A stretch of DNA of 42,328 bases from Parvibaculum sp049671045 (GCF_049671045.1 NZ_JBATUH010000123.1:1-42328), one strand, 5' to 3'. Positions 33,292 through 41,777 are shown, counted from the stretch's first letter. Translations and numbers: made by a program. Notes: generated by a model from the letters alone, not told the origin.

Positions 33292-35121
33292 TCAACCGGA
33301 ATAGGTTTCGTCGATCTCGGACAATTCCGGCAGTTTGGGCGCGGGCGGACCGCCGAAGAGATAGCGCCCGTCGGCCGCCCGTTCGAGACAGAGCTTGCGC
33401 CGATGAAAGGGCTCCAGCGCCGCATGAAAGCCGATGGTGATGAGCGTCACGCCGGGGAGACAGGAGAGAACCGCTTCCATGATCTTTGTCTCGCTCTTCT
33501 GATCGAAGGCGTCGGTCGCTTCCTGCATGAAGATCCAGCTCGGCCGGCGCAGGAAGAGCCGCGCGAAGCTCAATCTCTGCTGCCCGCGCACGGTAAGACT
33601 GCGGTCCCATGCATCGGCCTCGTCGAGGTGGGTGACGAGATAGCCGAGCCCCGCGCTTTCGAGCGCGTCATGAAGATCGTCCCTGCTGAACGTGCCGGCC
33701 GCGTCCGGGTAGCTGAGGGCCTCTTCGAGCGTTCCATGGGGAATGAACGGATTTCGCGGCATGAAGAATATGGAACTCGCGGCCGGGAGCAGAACTTCGC
33801 CACGGCCCCACGGCCAGAGGCCGGCCACGACCTTGAAAAGGTCAATCGCCGCGCCCGCATCGCCGTCGATGAGAAGCCGCTCGCCCGCCTGCACCTGCAT
33901 GTTGAGCCCGTCCAGCACGATCTGGCCGTCCGGTCGCGCTATGCGCAGATCGCGGATGATGAGGGTTTCGCCATCCGCCTTGCCGACTGCGATGCGGTTC
34001 TCGTCGAGATTCGCGCGCGTTTCGTCGAGAGTTCGGAGATCGTCGTGGAGGGAGAGAACGCGCTCCGCCGAGGCGCGCCAGCGCGCCATATCGGCGAGAT
34101 TGTCGATGGGCCAGGAGAGGGCGGAGGTGAGCTTCTGGAACGCCTGCGCGGACTGCATGAGAACGCCGAGCGTCATCGTGCCGGCGATATATTGCGGCGC
34201 CATGACGAGAATGGGAAAGACGGGAAGAAGCGCGCCGTAACCGGATGTGAAAAAGAGAATCCATGTCAGGGCGAGCGTTTGCCGCGACCACCACCGCCTT
34301 ATATCCGCAAAGAGGCGGGACGAGCGCAGCCTTTCCATACGCTCTCCGCCGAGGAGCCCGATCGATTCCGAGTTCTCCCGCGCTCGCGCGAGAGCGAAGC
34401 GGAAATTCGCTTCCGTCGTCTGAAGGCCGTTCGTGGAGCGGACGAGCGGCTGGCCCAGCACGAGCCCCATTCCCGTGCCGACGCCTGCATAGAGGAAGGC
34501 CAGCAGGACCATGTAGCCGGGAATGTAGAAGGATGATCCCCGAACGCTGAATGTCGCGCTGCCGGCAACGGAGAGAAGAATGTCGATGAAGCTGCCGAGT
34601 ATGAAGATGGAATAGACGAGGGTGTGCGCGAGCGAGATCGCATTCTCGGTCACGATGTGGACATCCTCGGCGATGCGGCCATCCGGATTGTCATGCTCGC
34701 CGGGCGTGAAGATGAGATGGTAGTGCCGCTTCTCCGCCATCCAGCGATCCACGACGCGGGCCGTGAGCCATTGGCGCCAGCTCACCTGGAGCGTGCGCTT
34801 GACCTGGAGGTGAATGGCGGTGACGCACATCGTCAGAATGAAGATGATGACGAAAACGCCGATCTGGGTCAGGAATTTCGGCACGGAGCGCTCGCCCAGC
34901 GCATCGAAGAGCGCGCCGTTCCAGTAATTCGTCCAGATGGCAAGCCCGACCTGCATCAGCGTGAGGAGGAGGAGCGCAACGGTAAGCGCGCTCGCCTTCC
35001 AGCGTTCCTCCGCCGTCCAATAGGCGAGCGCGAGGCGCGCGAAGCGCCGCAGAATGCGGTAGCGGGAACGGAGGGAGCCTACGGCAAGTTCGGTGCTGGT
35101 TGCGGAGGCTGGCTCGGCCAT
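33292..35121 (-). CDS. SbmA/YddA-like ABC membrane protein with degenerate nucleotide-binding domain
   Basis: A 609-residue fusion of an SbmA/BacA-like membrane domain (about 1-350) and an ABC ATPase domain (about 385-590). The membrane part has the family segments LFDALGERSVPKFL, LTARVVDRWM and HDNPDGRIAEDV. In the ATPase part the Walker A Lys is gone: after LLIDG comes DAGAAIDLFK, one residue short of the canonical GxxGxGKS. The Q-loop Gln is Arg (MPRNPF), Walker B Asp is Gln533 (IFMQE), and the switch His is displaced (TIGFH). Catalytic Glu534 and GQQRLSFARL remain. The frame is intact with normal codons, so this is divergence rather than decay. It may be a proton-driven transporter like SbmA/BacA, or a sensor. 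It sits between ppsA and GH1. Confidence 0.88.
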   Translation of the reverse strand: MAEPASATSTELAVGSLRSRYRILRRFARLALAYWTAEERWKASALTVALLLLTLMQVGLAIWTNYWNGALFDALGERSVPKFLTQIGVFVIIFILTMCVTAIHLQVKRTLQVSWRQWLTARVVDRWMAEKRHYHLIFTPGEHDNPDGRIAEDVHIVTENAISLAHTLVYSIFILGSFIDILLSVAGSATFSVRGSSFYIPGYMVLLAFLYAGVGTGMGLVLGQPLVRSTNGLQTTEANFRFALARARENSESIGLLGGERMERLRSSRLFADIRRWWSRQTLALTWILFFTSGYGALLPVFPILVMAPQYIAGTMTLGVLMQSAQAFQKLTSALSWPIDNLADMARWRASAERVLSLHDDLRTLDETRANLDENRIAVGKADGETLIIRDLRIARPDGQIVLDGLNMQVQAGERLLIDGDAGAAIDLFKVVAGLWPWGRGEVLLPAASSIFFMPRNPFIPHGTLEEALSYPDAAGTFSRDDLHDALESAGLGYLVTHLDEADAWDRSLTVRGQQRLSFARLFLRRPSWIFMQEATDAFDQKSETKIMEAVLSCLPGVTLITIGFHAALEPFHRRKLCLERAADGRYLFGGPPAPKLPELSEIDETYSG

Positions 35122-35151
35122 TTCATGTTCCTGGGCGCCGGTGGCGCGGCA

Positions 35152-37587
35152 TCATCCGCCGGCCCTGACGCCCGGAGAGGCGCTCTCGGCCTCCGAGACG
35201 ATATTCATGGTGCGTATGAGGCTGCCGGGGTTGACGCTGATCGAGCTGATGCCGAGATCGGTGAGGAAGCGCGCGATGCCCGGATCGTTCGCGGGAGCCT
35301 CGCCGCAAATTCCGACATGGCGGTGGTTTCGCTGGGCGCCCGTCACGGCAAGCCGCATCATCTCCAGCATGCCCGGATCGCTCTCGTCGAAATCGAAGGC
35401 GACGATTTCGGAGTCACGGTCGACCCCGAGCGTGAGTTGCGTGAGGTCGTTGGAGCCGATCGAAAACCCGTCGAAAAGCGCGGCAAAGGCATCGACGCGA
35501 ATGACATTGTTCGGAATCTCGCACATGACGAAAATCTCAAGCCCGTTCTCGCCCCGCTTGAGCCCGTGCTCCGCCATGGCCGCGAGCACCTTGCGCGCCT
35601 CCTCCTCCCGGCGGCAGAAGGGCACCATGATGCGGAGATTTGTCAGACCCATTTCGCCCCGGACGCGGGCGAGCGCCGCGCATTCGAGCGCGAAGCCTGC
35701 CGCATAGGCGGGATGTGCGTATCGGGACGCGCCGCGAAAGCCGATCATCGGGTTCGCCTCAGTCGGCTCGAATGGCTCACCCGCAATGAGGCGCGCATAT
35801 TCATTCGTCTTGAAGTCCGACAGGCGCACGATGACGGGCTTCGGATAGAAGGCGGCGGCGATGGTGCCGACGCCTTCGGAAAGTTTCTCGACGAAGAAGT
35901 CGGCCGGCTTTTCATAGCCGCGCGTCAGACGCTCGATCATCTTTCTGTCCCGGGGCGACGCTTTCGAGGGCTCGGCCAGTGCCATGGGATGGATGCCGAT
36001 ATATTCGTTGATGATGAATTCCATCCGCGCGAGGCCCACGCCGTCATTCGGCAGCATGGCGGTGCGGAAGGCGAGGTCGGGATTTCCGAGATTGACCATG
36101 ATCTCCGTTCGCGGGCGCCGGATATTGTCGGTGCTCACGCGCGAAACATCGAAGGGGATGGTGCCTTCGTAAATATGGCCCGTCTCGCCCTCGCCGCAGG
36201 AAACGGTGACGGTCATTCCGGTCCTGATCTTCGAGGTCGCGCCCTCGGCGCCCACGACCGCCGGAACGCCAAGCTCGCGCGCGACGATCGCCGCGTGGCA
36301 GGTCCGCCCGCCGCGATCTGTGACGATGGCGGCGGCCGACTTCATCACGGGCTGCCAGTCCGGGCTCGTCGTTTGCGCGACGAGAACCTCGCCGGGCTGA
36401 AAGCTCGCGAGTTCCCTCGGATCGGAAATCACGCGCGCCTTGCCTGTGGCGATCCGTTCACCGACGGCGCGCCCTTTGGCTATGGCGGTTCCTGTGCCCT
36501 TGAGGGAATAGACTTCCACGATATTTGTCGCGTGCTGCGAGGCGACCGTCTCCGGCCGCGACTGGATGATGTAGATGAACCCGTCATCGCCATCCTTCGC
36601 CCATTCGATATCCATGGGCATCGGATGTCCGGCGGCGCGGGAGTAATGCTCCTCGATGGCGATGGCCTGGCCCGCGAGAGCGAGGATTTCGCTGTCGGGT
36701 ATGCAATAGCGTTCGCGCTGCGCTCTGGGGACGGTTCTCAATCGCGTGGTGACGGAACCTCTGGCGCGCGCATAGACGAGTTTCGATTGCTTGGCGCCGA
36801 GCGAATGGCGCAGCACGGCCCGGTGTCCCTGGCTGAAGGTCGGTTTGTGTACATAGAATTCGTCCGGATCGACCTGACCCTGCACGATCGTTTCACCAAG
36901 GCCGTAAACACCCGTGATGAAGACGACATCGCGGAAACCCGATTCCGTGTCGAGAGTGAACACGACGCCGCTCGCGGCCGTGTCGGCGCGCACCATTTTC
37001 ATGACGGCGACGGAGAGAAAGACCTTGAAGTCATCGAAGCCGTTATTGCGGCGGTAAACGATGGCGCGGTCGGTGAAGATGGAAGCGAAGCAGCGGCGGC
37101 ACGCCTCGACAAGCGCGCTCGTGCCTCGCACATTGAGGAAACTCTCATGCTGCCCGGCGAAGCTCGCCGTCGGCAGATCCTCGGCAGTGGCGGAGCTGCG
37201 AACGGCGACGGCGACATTGCGGCCATACTGCTTTTCGAGTTCGGCATAACTTGCCGCTATGCCCTCGCGGATCGCCTTTGTTCCGGTCGCCTCATAGACG
37301 ATTTGCCGGGCGCTCGCCGCGGCGGCGGAAAGCGCCGCGGTATCGGATATGTCGAGCGTGGCGAGGAGCGGGCGCAGCTTTTCCCATGCGCTAGCCTCGC
37401 TCAGCGCATCCCGATAGGCGGCGGCTGTCAGCGCAAAGCCGCTCGGCACCCGTACGCCGGCGGCGGAGAGAGCGTTGTAAAGCTCGCCAAGCGATGACGT
37501 CTTGCCGCCGACGAGAGCCACGTCCCCGACGCGAATGTCCTTGAACCAGCGGATATATCCTTCACCCGCCACAGCTTCTGCCGACAT
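35152..37587 (-). CDS. ppsA: Phosphoenolpyruvate synthase (pyruvate, water dikinase)
   Basis: An 811-residue PEP synthase (E. coli 792) that makes PEP, AMP and phosphate from pyruvate and ATP, feeding gluconeogenesis. The N-terminal ATP-grasp domain shows VGGKTSSLGELYNAL and VAVRSSATAEDLPTASFAGQ. The phospho-histidine is His431 in GGRTCHAAIVARELG. The C-terminal TIM barrel has GFSIGSNDLTQLTLG and the conserved Cys in GICGEAP. It heads a run on the minus strand with the ABC-type protein (30 bp gap), GH1 and GH2. A perfect TTGA-N6-TCAA box is centred about 64 bases before the start codon, implying control by oxygen or redox. Confidence 0.95.
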   Translation of the reverse strand: MSAEAVAGEGYIRWFKDIRVGDVALVGGKTSSLGELYNALSAAGVRVPSGFALTAAAYRDALSEASAWEKLRPLLATLDISDTAALSAAAASARQIVYEATGTKAIREGIAASYAELEKQYGRNVAVAVRSSATAEDLPTASFAGQHESFLNVRGTSALVEACRRCFASIFTDRAIVYRRNNGFDDFKVFLSVAVMKMVRADTAASGVVFTLDTESGFRDVVFITGVYGLGETIVQGQVDPDEFYVHKPTFSQGHRAVLRHSLGAKQSKLVYARARGSVTTRLRTVPRAQRERYCIPDSEILALAGQAIAIEEHYSRAAGHPMPMDIEWAKDGDDGFIYIIQSRPETVASQHATNIVEVYSLKGTGTAIAKGRAVGERIATGKARVISDPRELASFQPGEVLVAQTTSPDWQPVMKSAAAIVTDRGGRTCHAAIVARELGVPAVVGAEGATSKIRTGMTVTVSCGEGETGHIYEGTIPFDVSRVSTDNIRRPRTEIMVNLGNPDLAFRTAMLPNDGVGLARMEFIINEYIGIHPMALAEPSKASPRDRKMIERLTRGYEKPADFFVEKLSEGVGTIAAAFYPKPVIVRLSDFKTNEYARLIAGEPFEPTEANPMIGFRGASRYAHPAYAAGFALECAALARVRGEMGLTNLRIMVPFCRREEEARKVLAAMAEHGLKRGENGLEIFVMCEIPNNVIRVDAFAALFDGFSIGSNDLTQLTLGVDRDSEIVAFDFDESDPGMLEMMRLAVTGAQRNHRHVGICGEAPANDPGIARFLTDLGISSISVNPGSLIRTMNIVSEAESASPGVRAGG

Positions 37588-37644
37588 GGATTACGCCTGC
37601 ATCCAGTGATCTGATTTTTATGCGAAATCCGGGCGGGAACGGCA

Positions 37645-37658
37645 TTGATCGAGGTCAA
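37645..37658 (-). promoter_or_regulatory. FNR/FixK-type box upstream of ppsA
   Basis: TTGATCGAGGTCAA carries both perfect half sites TTGA-N6-TCAA (consensus TTGAT-N4-ATCAA, 9 of 10). Its centre is about 64 bases before the ppsA ATG. If it acts as a class II activator site at -41.5, transcription would start near 37610. An AT-rich CATAAAAAT in the right place on the minus strand (around 37614-37622) could be the -10. The regulator (FnrL, FixK or another Crp/Fnr protein) is not in the window. Confidence 0.7.
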
Positions 37659-37704
37659 GGAGGCGCAAGGAAGGGTGCGCCGTCGCTCAATGACCTTGGC
37701 CGGC

Positions 37705-37923
37705 TCAAGGCGTGGATTTTTCGATCCATGTGTCGCCGGCCTTGCGGTAGCTCTTCTTGACTGCCGCCCAGGCTATCCTGTGCGCGATCTCCTCCTGACG
37801 TTCGCCGGCCGATGCGTAATTCGCCCAGGCATGGTTGAACGCCTCGCGGTAAATATTCTGCGCGTGGAGCGGAAGGCGCTCGCGCAGCGAAGGCGGCAGA
37901 TTGGCGTTCGTTCGATAGGGCAT
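37705..37923 (-). CDS. chaB: ChaB family protein
   Basis: A 72-residue protein matching ChaB, a small basic helical protein named for proximity to the cation/proton antiporter ChaA in E. coli; its function is unknown. The opening PYRTNANLPPSLRERLP and the following HAQNIYREAFNHAWANY are the family core, then AWAAVKKSYRK. The start at 37923 is where homology begins; the open frame extends further upstream, overlapping the previous gene in another frame. It is the last gene of the operon running from 41709, five bases after the DUF3775 stop. No chaA is present, so a stress role independent of ChaA is likely. Confidence 0.88.
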   Translation of the reverse strand: MPYRTNANLPPSLRERLPLHAQNIYREAFNHAWANYASAGERQEEIAHRIAWAAVKKSYRKAGDTWIEKSTP

Positions 37924-37928
37924 GTGCG

Positions 37929-38330
37929 TCAGTGGCTCTCGTCGAATGACGAACAATTCTCGCCGAAGGCTTCCAGTCCCTCCTGGAGGTAGTCCGCGAG
38001 AAGCGGCAGGCCGAGGAGATATTCGGCTGTCCGCGCATTGTGCTCGTCGCGTGCCGTCTCCAGCGCCTCGGCCCATTCCGATCTGTCGAAGGTGCCGCGT
38101 CCGACCCATGCGAGCGCGACGAGAGTGATCTGCTCCTCCTCGTCGAGGCCGCGAATGAAGGCCAGAAGCTCCTCCTGCGTCGGATCGTCGGCGAAATCCT
38201 CCAGAACGTCCCGCATTTCCTCATCGGTCGGATTGGAGCCGGAATCCGGATCGCTGATCTCCTCCTTGACGTCGAACATGCGCGCCTTGGCGATGACGTA
38301 GCAGACCTTGTCCGTATTGATGTCGAGCAT
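37929..38330 (-). CDS. DUF3775 family protein
   Basis: A 133-residue acidic cytosolic protein that I assign from memory to DUF3775 (PF12616). The N-terminus (MLDINTDKVCYVIAKARMFD) leads to a very acidic middle (DPTQEELLAFIRGLDEEEQI). The conserved core is LVALAWVGRGTFDRSEW and RTAEYLLGLPLLADYLQEGLE. Nothing suggests catalysis. It lies 12 bp after ftsH and 5 bp before chaB, so it is made with a protease and a stress protein; an adaptor or substrate-handling role is only a guess. Confidence 0.82.
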   Translation of the reverse strand: MLDINTDKVCYVIAKARMFDVKEEISDPDSGSNPTDEEMRDVLEDFADDPTQEELLAFIRGLDEEEQITLVALAWVGRGTFDRSEWAEALETARDEHNARTAEYLLGLPLLADYLQEGLEAFGENCSSFDESH

Positions 38331-38342
38331 GAGCCTGTCCTC

Positions 38343-40196
38343 TCAAGACGTTCCGCGCATCGCATCGGTGGCGCGGATCGCGGTCGTATCGGCGGCTTCT
38401 CGCGGCTTCAACGGTGGAAAATCGTCGGGCGTGATCGTTTCCTTCTGAAGGAGCAGGCGGACGCCGGATTCGAGATCGTTCTTGCGGCTGCGCAGAATGT
38501 CCTTCGCGCGCTCATAGGCTTCCGCGATGAGGCCGCGTATGGCGAGGTCGATTTCGCGCGCTGTCGCTTCCGAGTAGTCCTTCTCGCGCATGCCGAGAAC
38601 ATTGTCGCCGAGATAGCTCGATCGCTGCTGCTCGAGCACGGGCTGGCCAAGCTCCTGCGTCATGCCGAAACGGGTCACGATCTGCCGCGCCACATCGGTG
38701 ACCTTGGCGAGATCGTCGGCGGCGCCGGTCGAGATTTCTCCGAAGGTCACGTCCTCCGCCGCGCGTCCGGCGAGAAGAACCACCATGCGGTTCTTGAGTT
38801 CGCTCGTGGTGATGAGGAAGCGGTCTTCCGTCGGGCGCTGGAGCGTGTAGCCGAGCGCGCCGATCGAGCGGGGAATGATGGAGACCTTGTGCACGGGGTC
38901 GGTGCCCGGCAGGGTGGAGGCGACGAGCGCGTGCCCCATCTCGTGATAGGCGACGCGCTCCCGCTCGGCGGGCTTGAGGAGGCGGCTCTTCATCTCCGAT
39001 CCGGCGACGATGCGTTCGACGGCGCGGGTGAAATCCTCCATCGTCACGTTGTCGCCGCCGCGCCGTGTCGCCACGATGGCCGCCTCGTTGACGAGATTGG
39101 CGATGTCGGCGCCGGTGAAGCCCGCCGTGATGCCCGCGATCTCGTCGGGCGCGATGTCGGGCGCGACGGTAACCTTTCTGAGATGCACCTTGAGGATCGC
39201 TGTGCGCCCGTTGCGGTCCGGACGGTCCACGACGACCTGCCGGTCGAAGCGGCCAGCGCGCATCAGCGCGGGATCGAGGATTTCGGGCCTGTTGGTCGCG
39301 GCGAGAAGAACGATGCCGACACGCGGGTCGAACCCGTCAAGCTCGGCAAGAAGCTGGTTGAGCGTCTGCTCTTTCTCGTCCTGTCCGCCGAGGCCGCCCA
39401 TGGGCGAGCGCGCGCGGCCGAGCGCGTCGAGTTCGTCGATGAAGATGATGCAGGGCGCGGCCTTCTGCGCCTGCTCGAAAAGATCGCGCACGCGCGCCGC
39501 GCCGACGCCGACGAAGAGTTCGACGAATTCGGAGCCCGATATGGAGAAGAAGGGCACGCCCGCTTCTCCCGCCACGGCGCGGGCAAGCAGCGTCTTGCCC
39601 GTGCCCGGCGGCCCGACGAGAAGGATGCCCTTGGGAACATGCGCGCCGAGGCGGCCATATTTCTCCTTGTTCTTGAGAAAGGAGACGACTTCCTGAAGCT
39701 CGAGCTTCGCTTCCTCCACGCCGGCGACGTCGGCGAAGGTCACGCCAGTCTTGGTTTCCACATAGACCTTTGCCTTCGACTTGCCGACGCTCATCAGCCC
39801 GCCGACGCCCTGCCGCTCGGCAAAGCCGCGAAAGACGAAGAACCAGAGCCCCAAAAAGAGCAGCATGGGCGCGAGCCAGGAGAGGAGGATGGTCATCCAG
39901 TTCTGGTCCGAGCCCCCCGAGACCTTCACACCTTCCTTGATGAGTTCATCGGCGATGCCGGGCTCGACACGCGTCGTCGTGAAGGACTCCTTGCCGTCGA
40001 CGGGCTTGACGAAGGTGCCGTGGATCTGCGTCTCGGTAACGGTGACCTCGCTGATCTTCCTTTCACGGGCGAATTTCAGGAAATCGCTATAGTCGATATG
40101 CGCGACCTGCCGCGACCCGAGCCAGATCTGGAATGCGGTGATGGCAAGCAGCGCCACGAGGAAATAGCCGAAGTTGAAGCGGAACTTCTTGTCCAT
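38343..40196 (-). CDS. ftsH: ATP-dependent zinc metalloprotease FtsH (probable second copy)
   Basis: A 617-residue membrane AAA+ protease that degrades membrane and regulatory proteins. Two membrane helices (about 11-27 and 101-122) flank a periplasmic domain. The AAA domain has Walker A GPPGTGKT (195-202), the pore loop FVG (228-230), Walker B FIDE (252-255) and the arginine-finger region RAGRFDR. The zinc site is HEMGH (418-422). The sequence is complete. The surroundings are not those of the housekeeping gene (usually beside tilS and glmM), so this is probably a conditional paralog expressed from the FNR-box promoter upstream of the hpf gene. It lies 76 bp after the alcohol dehydrogenase. 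Confidence 0.94.
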   Translation of the reverse strand: MDKKFRFNFGYFLVALLAITAFQIWLGSRQVAHIDYSDFLKFARERKISEVTVTETQIHGTFVKPVDGKESFTTTRVEPGIADELIKEGVKVSGGSDQNWMTILLSWLAPMLLFLGLWFFVFRGFAERQGVGGLMSVGKSKAKVYVETKTGVTFADVAGVEEAKLELQEVVSFLKNKEKYGRLGAHVPKGILLVGPPGTGKTLLARAVAGEAGVPFFSISGSEFVELFVGVGAARVRDLFEQAQKAAPCIIFIDELDALGRARSPMGGLGGQDEKEQTLNQLLAELDGFDPRVGIVLLAATNRPEILDPALMRAGRFDRQVVVDRPDRNGRTAILKVHLRKVTVAPDIAPDEIAGITAGFTGADIANLVNEAAIVATRRGGDNVTMEDFTRAVERIVAGSEMKSRLLKPAERERVAYHEMGHALVASTLPGTDPVHKVSIIPRSIGALGYTLQRPTEDRFLITTSELKNRMVVLLAGRAAEDVTFGEISTGAADDLAKVTDVARQIVTRFGMTQELGQPVLEQQRSSYLGDNVLGMREKDYSEATAREIDLAIRGLIAEAYERAKDILRSRKNDLESGVRLLLQKETITPDDFPPLKPREAADTTAIRATDAMRGTS

Positions 40197-40272
40197 GGCT
40201 GCGAGGGCCTCATGCGCCGTGGCGCGGGATGGGGAAGAAGACGCTTTGCCCGGCGATCGGTTTCATGCCCCT

Positions 40273-41310
40273 TCAAACCTCGATGATGACCTTCAGCGAG
40301 TTGGTTTTGGCCGCATCGGAAAAAGTGTCGTAGGCCTTGAGCATCTCGGCGAGCTTGAAGCGATGCGTGATGAGGAGCTTCGGGTCGATCTTCTTCGACC
40401 GTACCGTCTTCAGCAGCATCGGCGTCGTCACCGTGTCGACGAGGCGCGTCGTGATCGAAATGTTCCTTGACCAGAGCGTCTCCAGATGGAGATCGACCTT
40501 GGTGCCGTGAACGCCGATATTCGCTATGGTGCCGCCCGGCGCGACGATGTCCTGACAGAGGATGAAAGTCGCGGGTACGCCGACCGCTTCTATGGCGACA
40601 TCAACGCCTCGGCCGCCCGTCATCTTCATGATCGTCTCGACGGCCTTTCCGTTGGCGCTGTTGACGGTCGTAGTGGCGCCGAAGCGCTTTGCAACTTCGA
40701 GGCGGTTGTCGATGAGGTCGATCATGACGATCTCGCCGGGCGAGAAGAATTGCGCCGTCAGCAGCGCCGCAAGCCCGATGGGGCCGGCACCGACAATGGC
40801 GACCGTGTCGCCCGGCTCGACCTTGCCGTTGAGAACGCCGCACTCGAAGCCTGTGGGGAGGATGTCGCTCAGCATGACAAGCGCTTCCTCATCCGCGCCG
40901 GCGGGAACGGGATAGAGGCTCGTATCGGCGTGAGGAATTCGAACATATTCGGCCTGCGTGCCGTCGATCTCATTACCGAGTATCCAGCCGCCCGTCGTGC
41001 AATGCGAATAGATGCCCCGGCGGCAATACTCGCATTTGCCACAGGACGAGATGCAGGAAATGAGAACGTGATCGCCCTTCTTGAAAGCGGTGACGCCGGG
41101 GCCCGTCGCCTCCACGATGCCGACGCCCTCATGGCCGAGAATGCGCCCCGGTTTGCAGGTCGCGACATCGCCCTTGAGAATGTGAAGGTCCGTGCCGCAG
41201 ATTGTCGTGCGGCTGACCTTGACGATGGCGTCGGTCGGATCGGAAATTTCCGGCATGGGGCGTTCTTCCAGCGCCTTCTTGCCCGGGCCTTGATAAACGA
41301 GAGCCTTCAT
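40273..41310 (-). CDS. Zinc-dependent alcohol dehydrogenase (AdhX-type)
   Basis: A 345-residue medium-chain zinc dehydrogenase. Catalytic zinc residues are Cys38 (TICGTDLH) and His60/Glu61 (GHEGVGIV). The structural zinc is held by Cys90, Cys93, Cys96 and Cys104. The NAD turn is VGAGPIG. The motif LKGDVATCKPGRILGHEG resembles alcohol dehydrogenases found in low-oxygen gene clusters of rhizobia and purple bacteria. Reducing acetaldehyde or similar to reoxidise NADH is a likely role. It is the second gene of the operon, 42 bp after the hibernation factor and before ftsH. Confidence 0.92.
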   Translation of the reverse strand: MKALVYQGPGKKALEERPMPEISDPTDAIVKVSRTTICGTDLHILKGDVATCKPGRILGHEGVGIVEATGPGVTAFKKGDHVLISCISSCGKCEYCRRGIYSHCTTGGWILGNEIDGTQAEYVRIPHADTSLYPVPAGADEEALVMLSDILPTGFECGVLNGKVEPGDTVAIVGAGPIGLAALLTAQFFSPGEIVMIDLIDNRLEVAKRFGATTTVNSANGKAVETIMKMTGGRGVDVAIEAVGVPATFILCQDIVAPGGTIANIGVHGTKVDLHLETLWSRNISITTRLVDTVTTPMLLKTVRSKKIDPKLLITHRFKLAEMLKAYDTFSDAAKTNSLKVIIEV

Positions 41311-41352
41311 CGCCTGTTCCTTTCCTGTCGAGGCGGCGCGAGCCGCGCGGCT

Positions 41353-41709
41353 CTAGCCGGGCGGCGTCCAGTGGGTTTTCACGTCGCCGCGCGTCCGGCG
41401 CGCATGATCTTCGAGCCGGCGCGCAACCGCGTCGAACGCGTCTCTCACGGCGACATGCGCATCCTCATGCGTGTGGTCCTTGGGGCGCGGACCTGTCACC
41501 GCGATCTCATGGCCGGGCACGCGAAGATTGATGCTGACGATGAAGAGGCCGCCCTTCTTCGGTCCATGTTGCGGCGCCTCGACCACCACGTCGCAGCCGG
41601 TGATGCGGCCATAAAGATGTTCGAGCTTTTCCACCGATTGGCGGATGCGCTGTTCGAGCGCGGGTGATGGCTCGATGTGGCGGAAGGTGATGGAAAGGGG
41701 GATTTGCAT
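41353..41709 (-). CDS. Short ribosome hibernation factor (HPF/YfiA family)
   Basis: A 118-residue protein of the ribosome-associated HPF/RaiA family, which silences 70S ribosomes by binding the decoding region of the small subunit. The beta-alpha fold is visible: PLSITFRHIEPSPALEQRIR, then LEHLYGRITGCDVVVEAP, LFIVSINLRVPGHEI, and HEDAHVAVRDAFDAVARRLE. It lacks the C-terminal dimerisation domain of long HPF, so it is a short form and perhaps an accessory copy. The start at 41709 has GGAGA six bases upstream. It is the first gene of the five-gene operon, about 60 bases downstream of an FNR-type box. Confidence 0.88.
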   Translation of the reverse strand: MQIPLSITFRHIEPSPALEQRIRQSVEKLEHLYGRITGCDVVVEAPQHGPKKGGLFIVSINLRVPGHEIAVTGPRPKDHTHEDAHVAVRDAFDAVARRLEDHARRTRGDVKTHWTPPG

Positions 41710-41763
41710 GAACGTCTCCTGCCTCTGTGCCAACTAGTCAGGACCGGGCAGGTGGACGTTGCA

Positions 41764-41777
41764 TTGACTTCGATCAA
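41764..41777 (-). promoter_or_regulatory. FNR/FixK-type box upstream of the hpf-adh-ftsH operon
   Basis: TTGACTTCGATCAA has perfect half sites TTGA-N6-TCAA (9 of 10 against TTGAT-N4-ATCAA). It is centred about 62 bases before the hpf start codon, nearly the same distance as the ppsA box from its gene. A class II position would put the transcript start near 41729. It lies in the 183-bp gap shared with the divergent homospermidine synthase gene, so it could also affect that gene. Confidence 0.72.

Noticed and set aside
33254..33610. An upstream extension of the GH1 reading frame by 119 codons
   Set aside because: It overlaps the ABC gene's C-terminal coding region; GGGAGAATGAA directly before 33253 marks the true start.
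34624..37497. A 957-codon plus-strand frame opposite ppsA and the ABC gene
   Set aside because: It has no recognisable domain and an Arg/Asp/Gly-biased composition; the minus-strand genes have full catalytic motifs.
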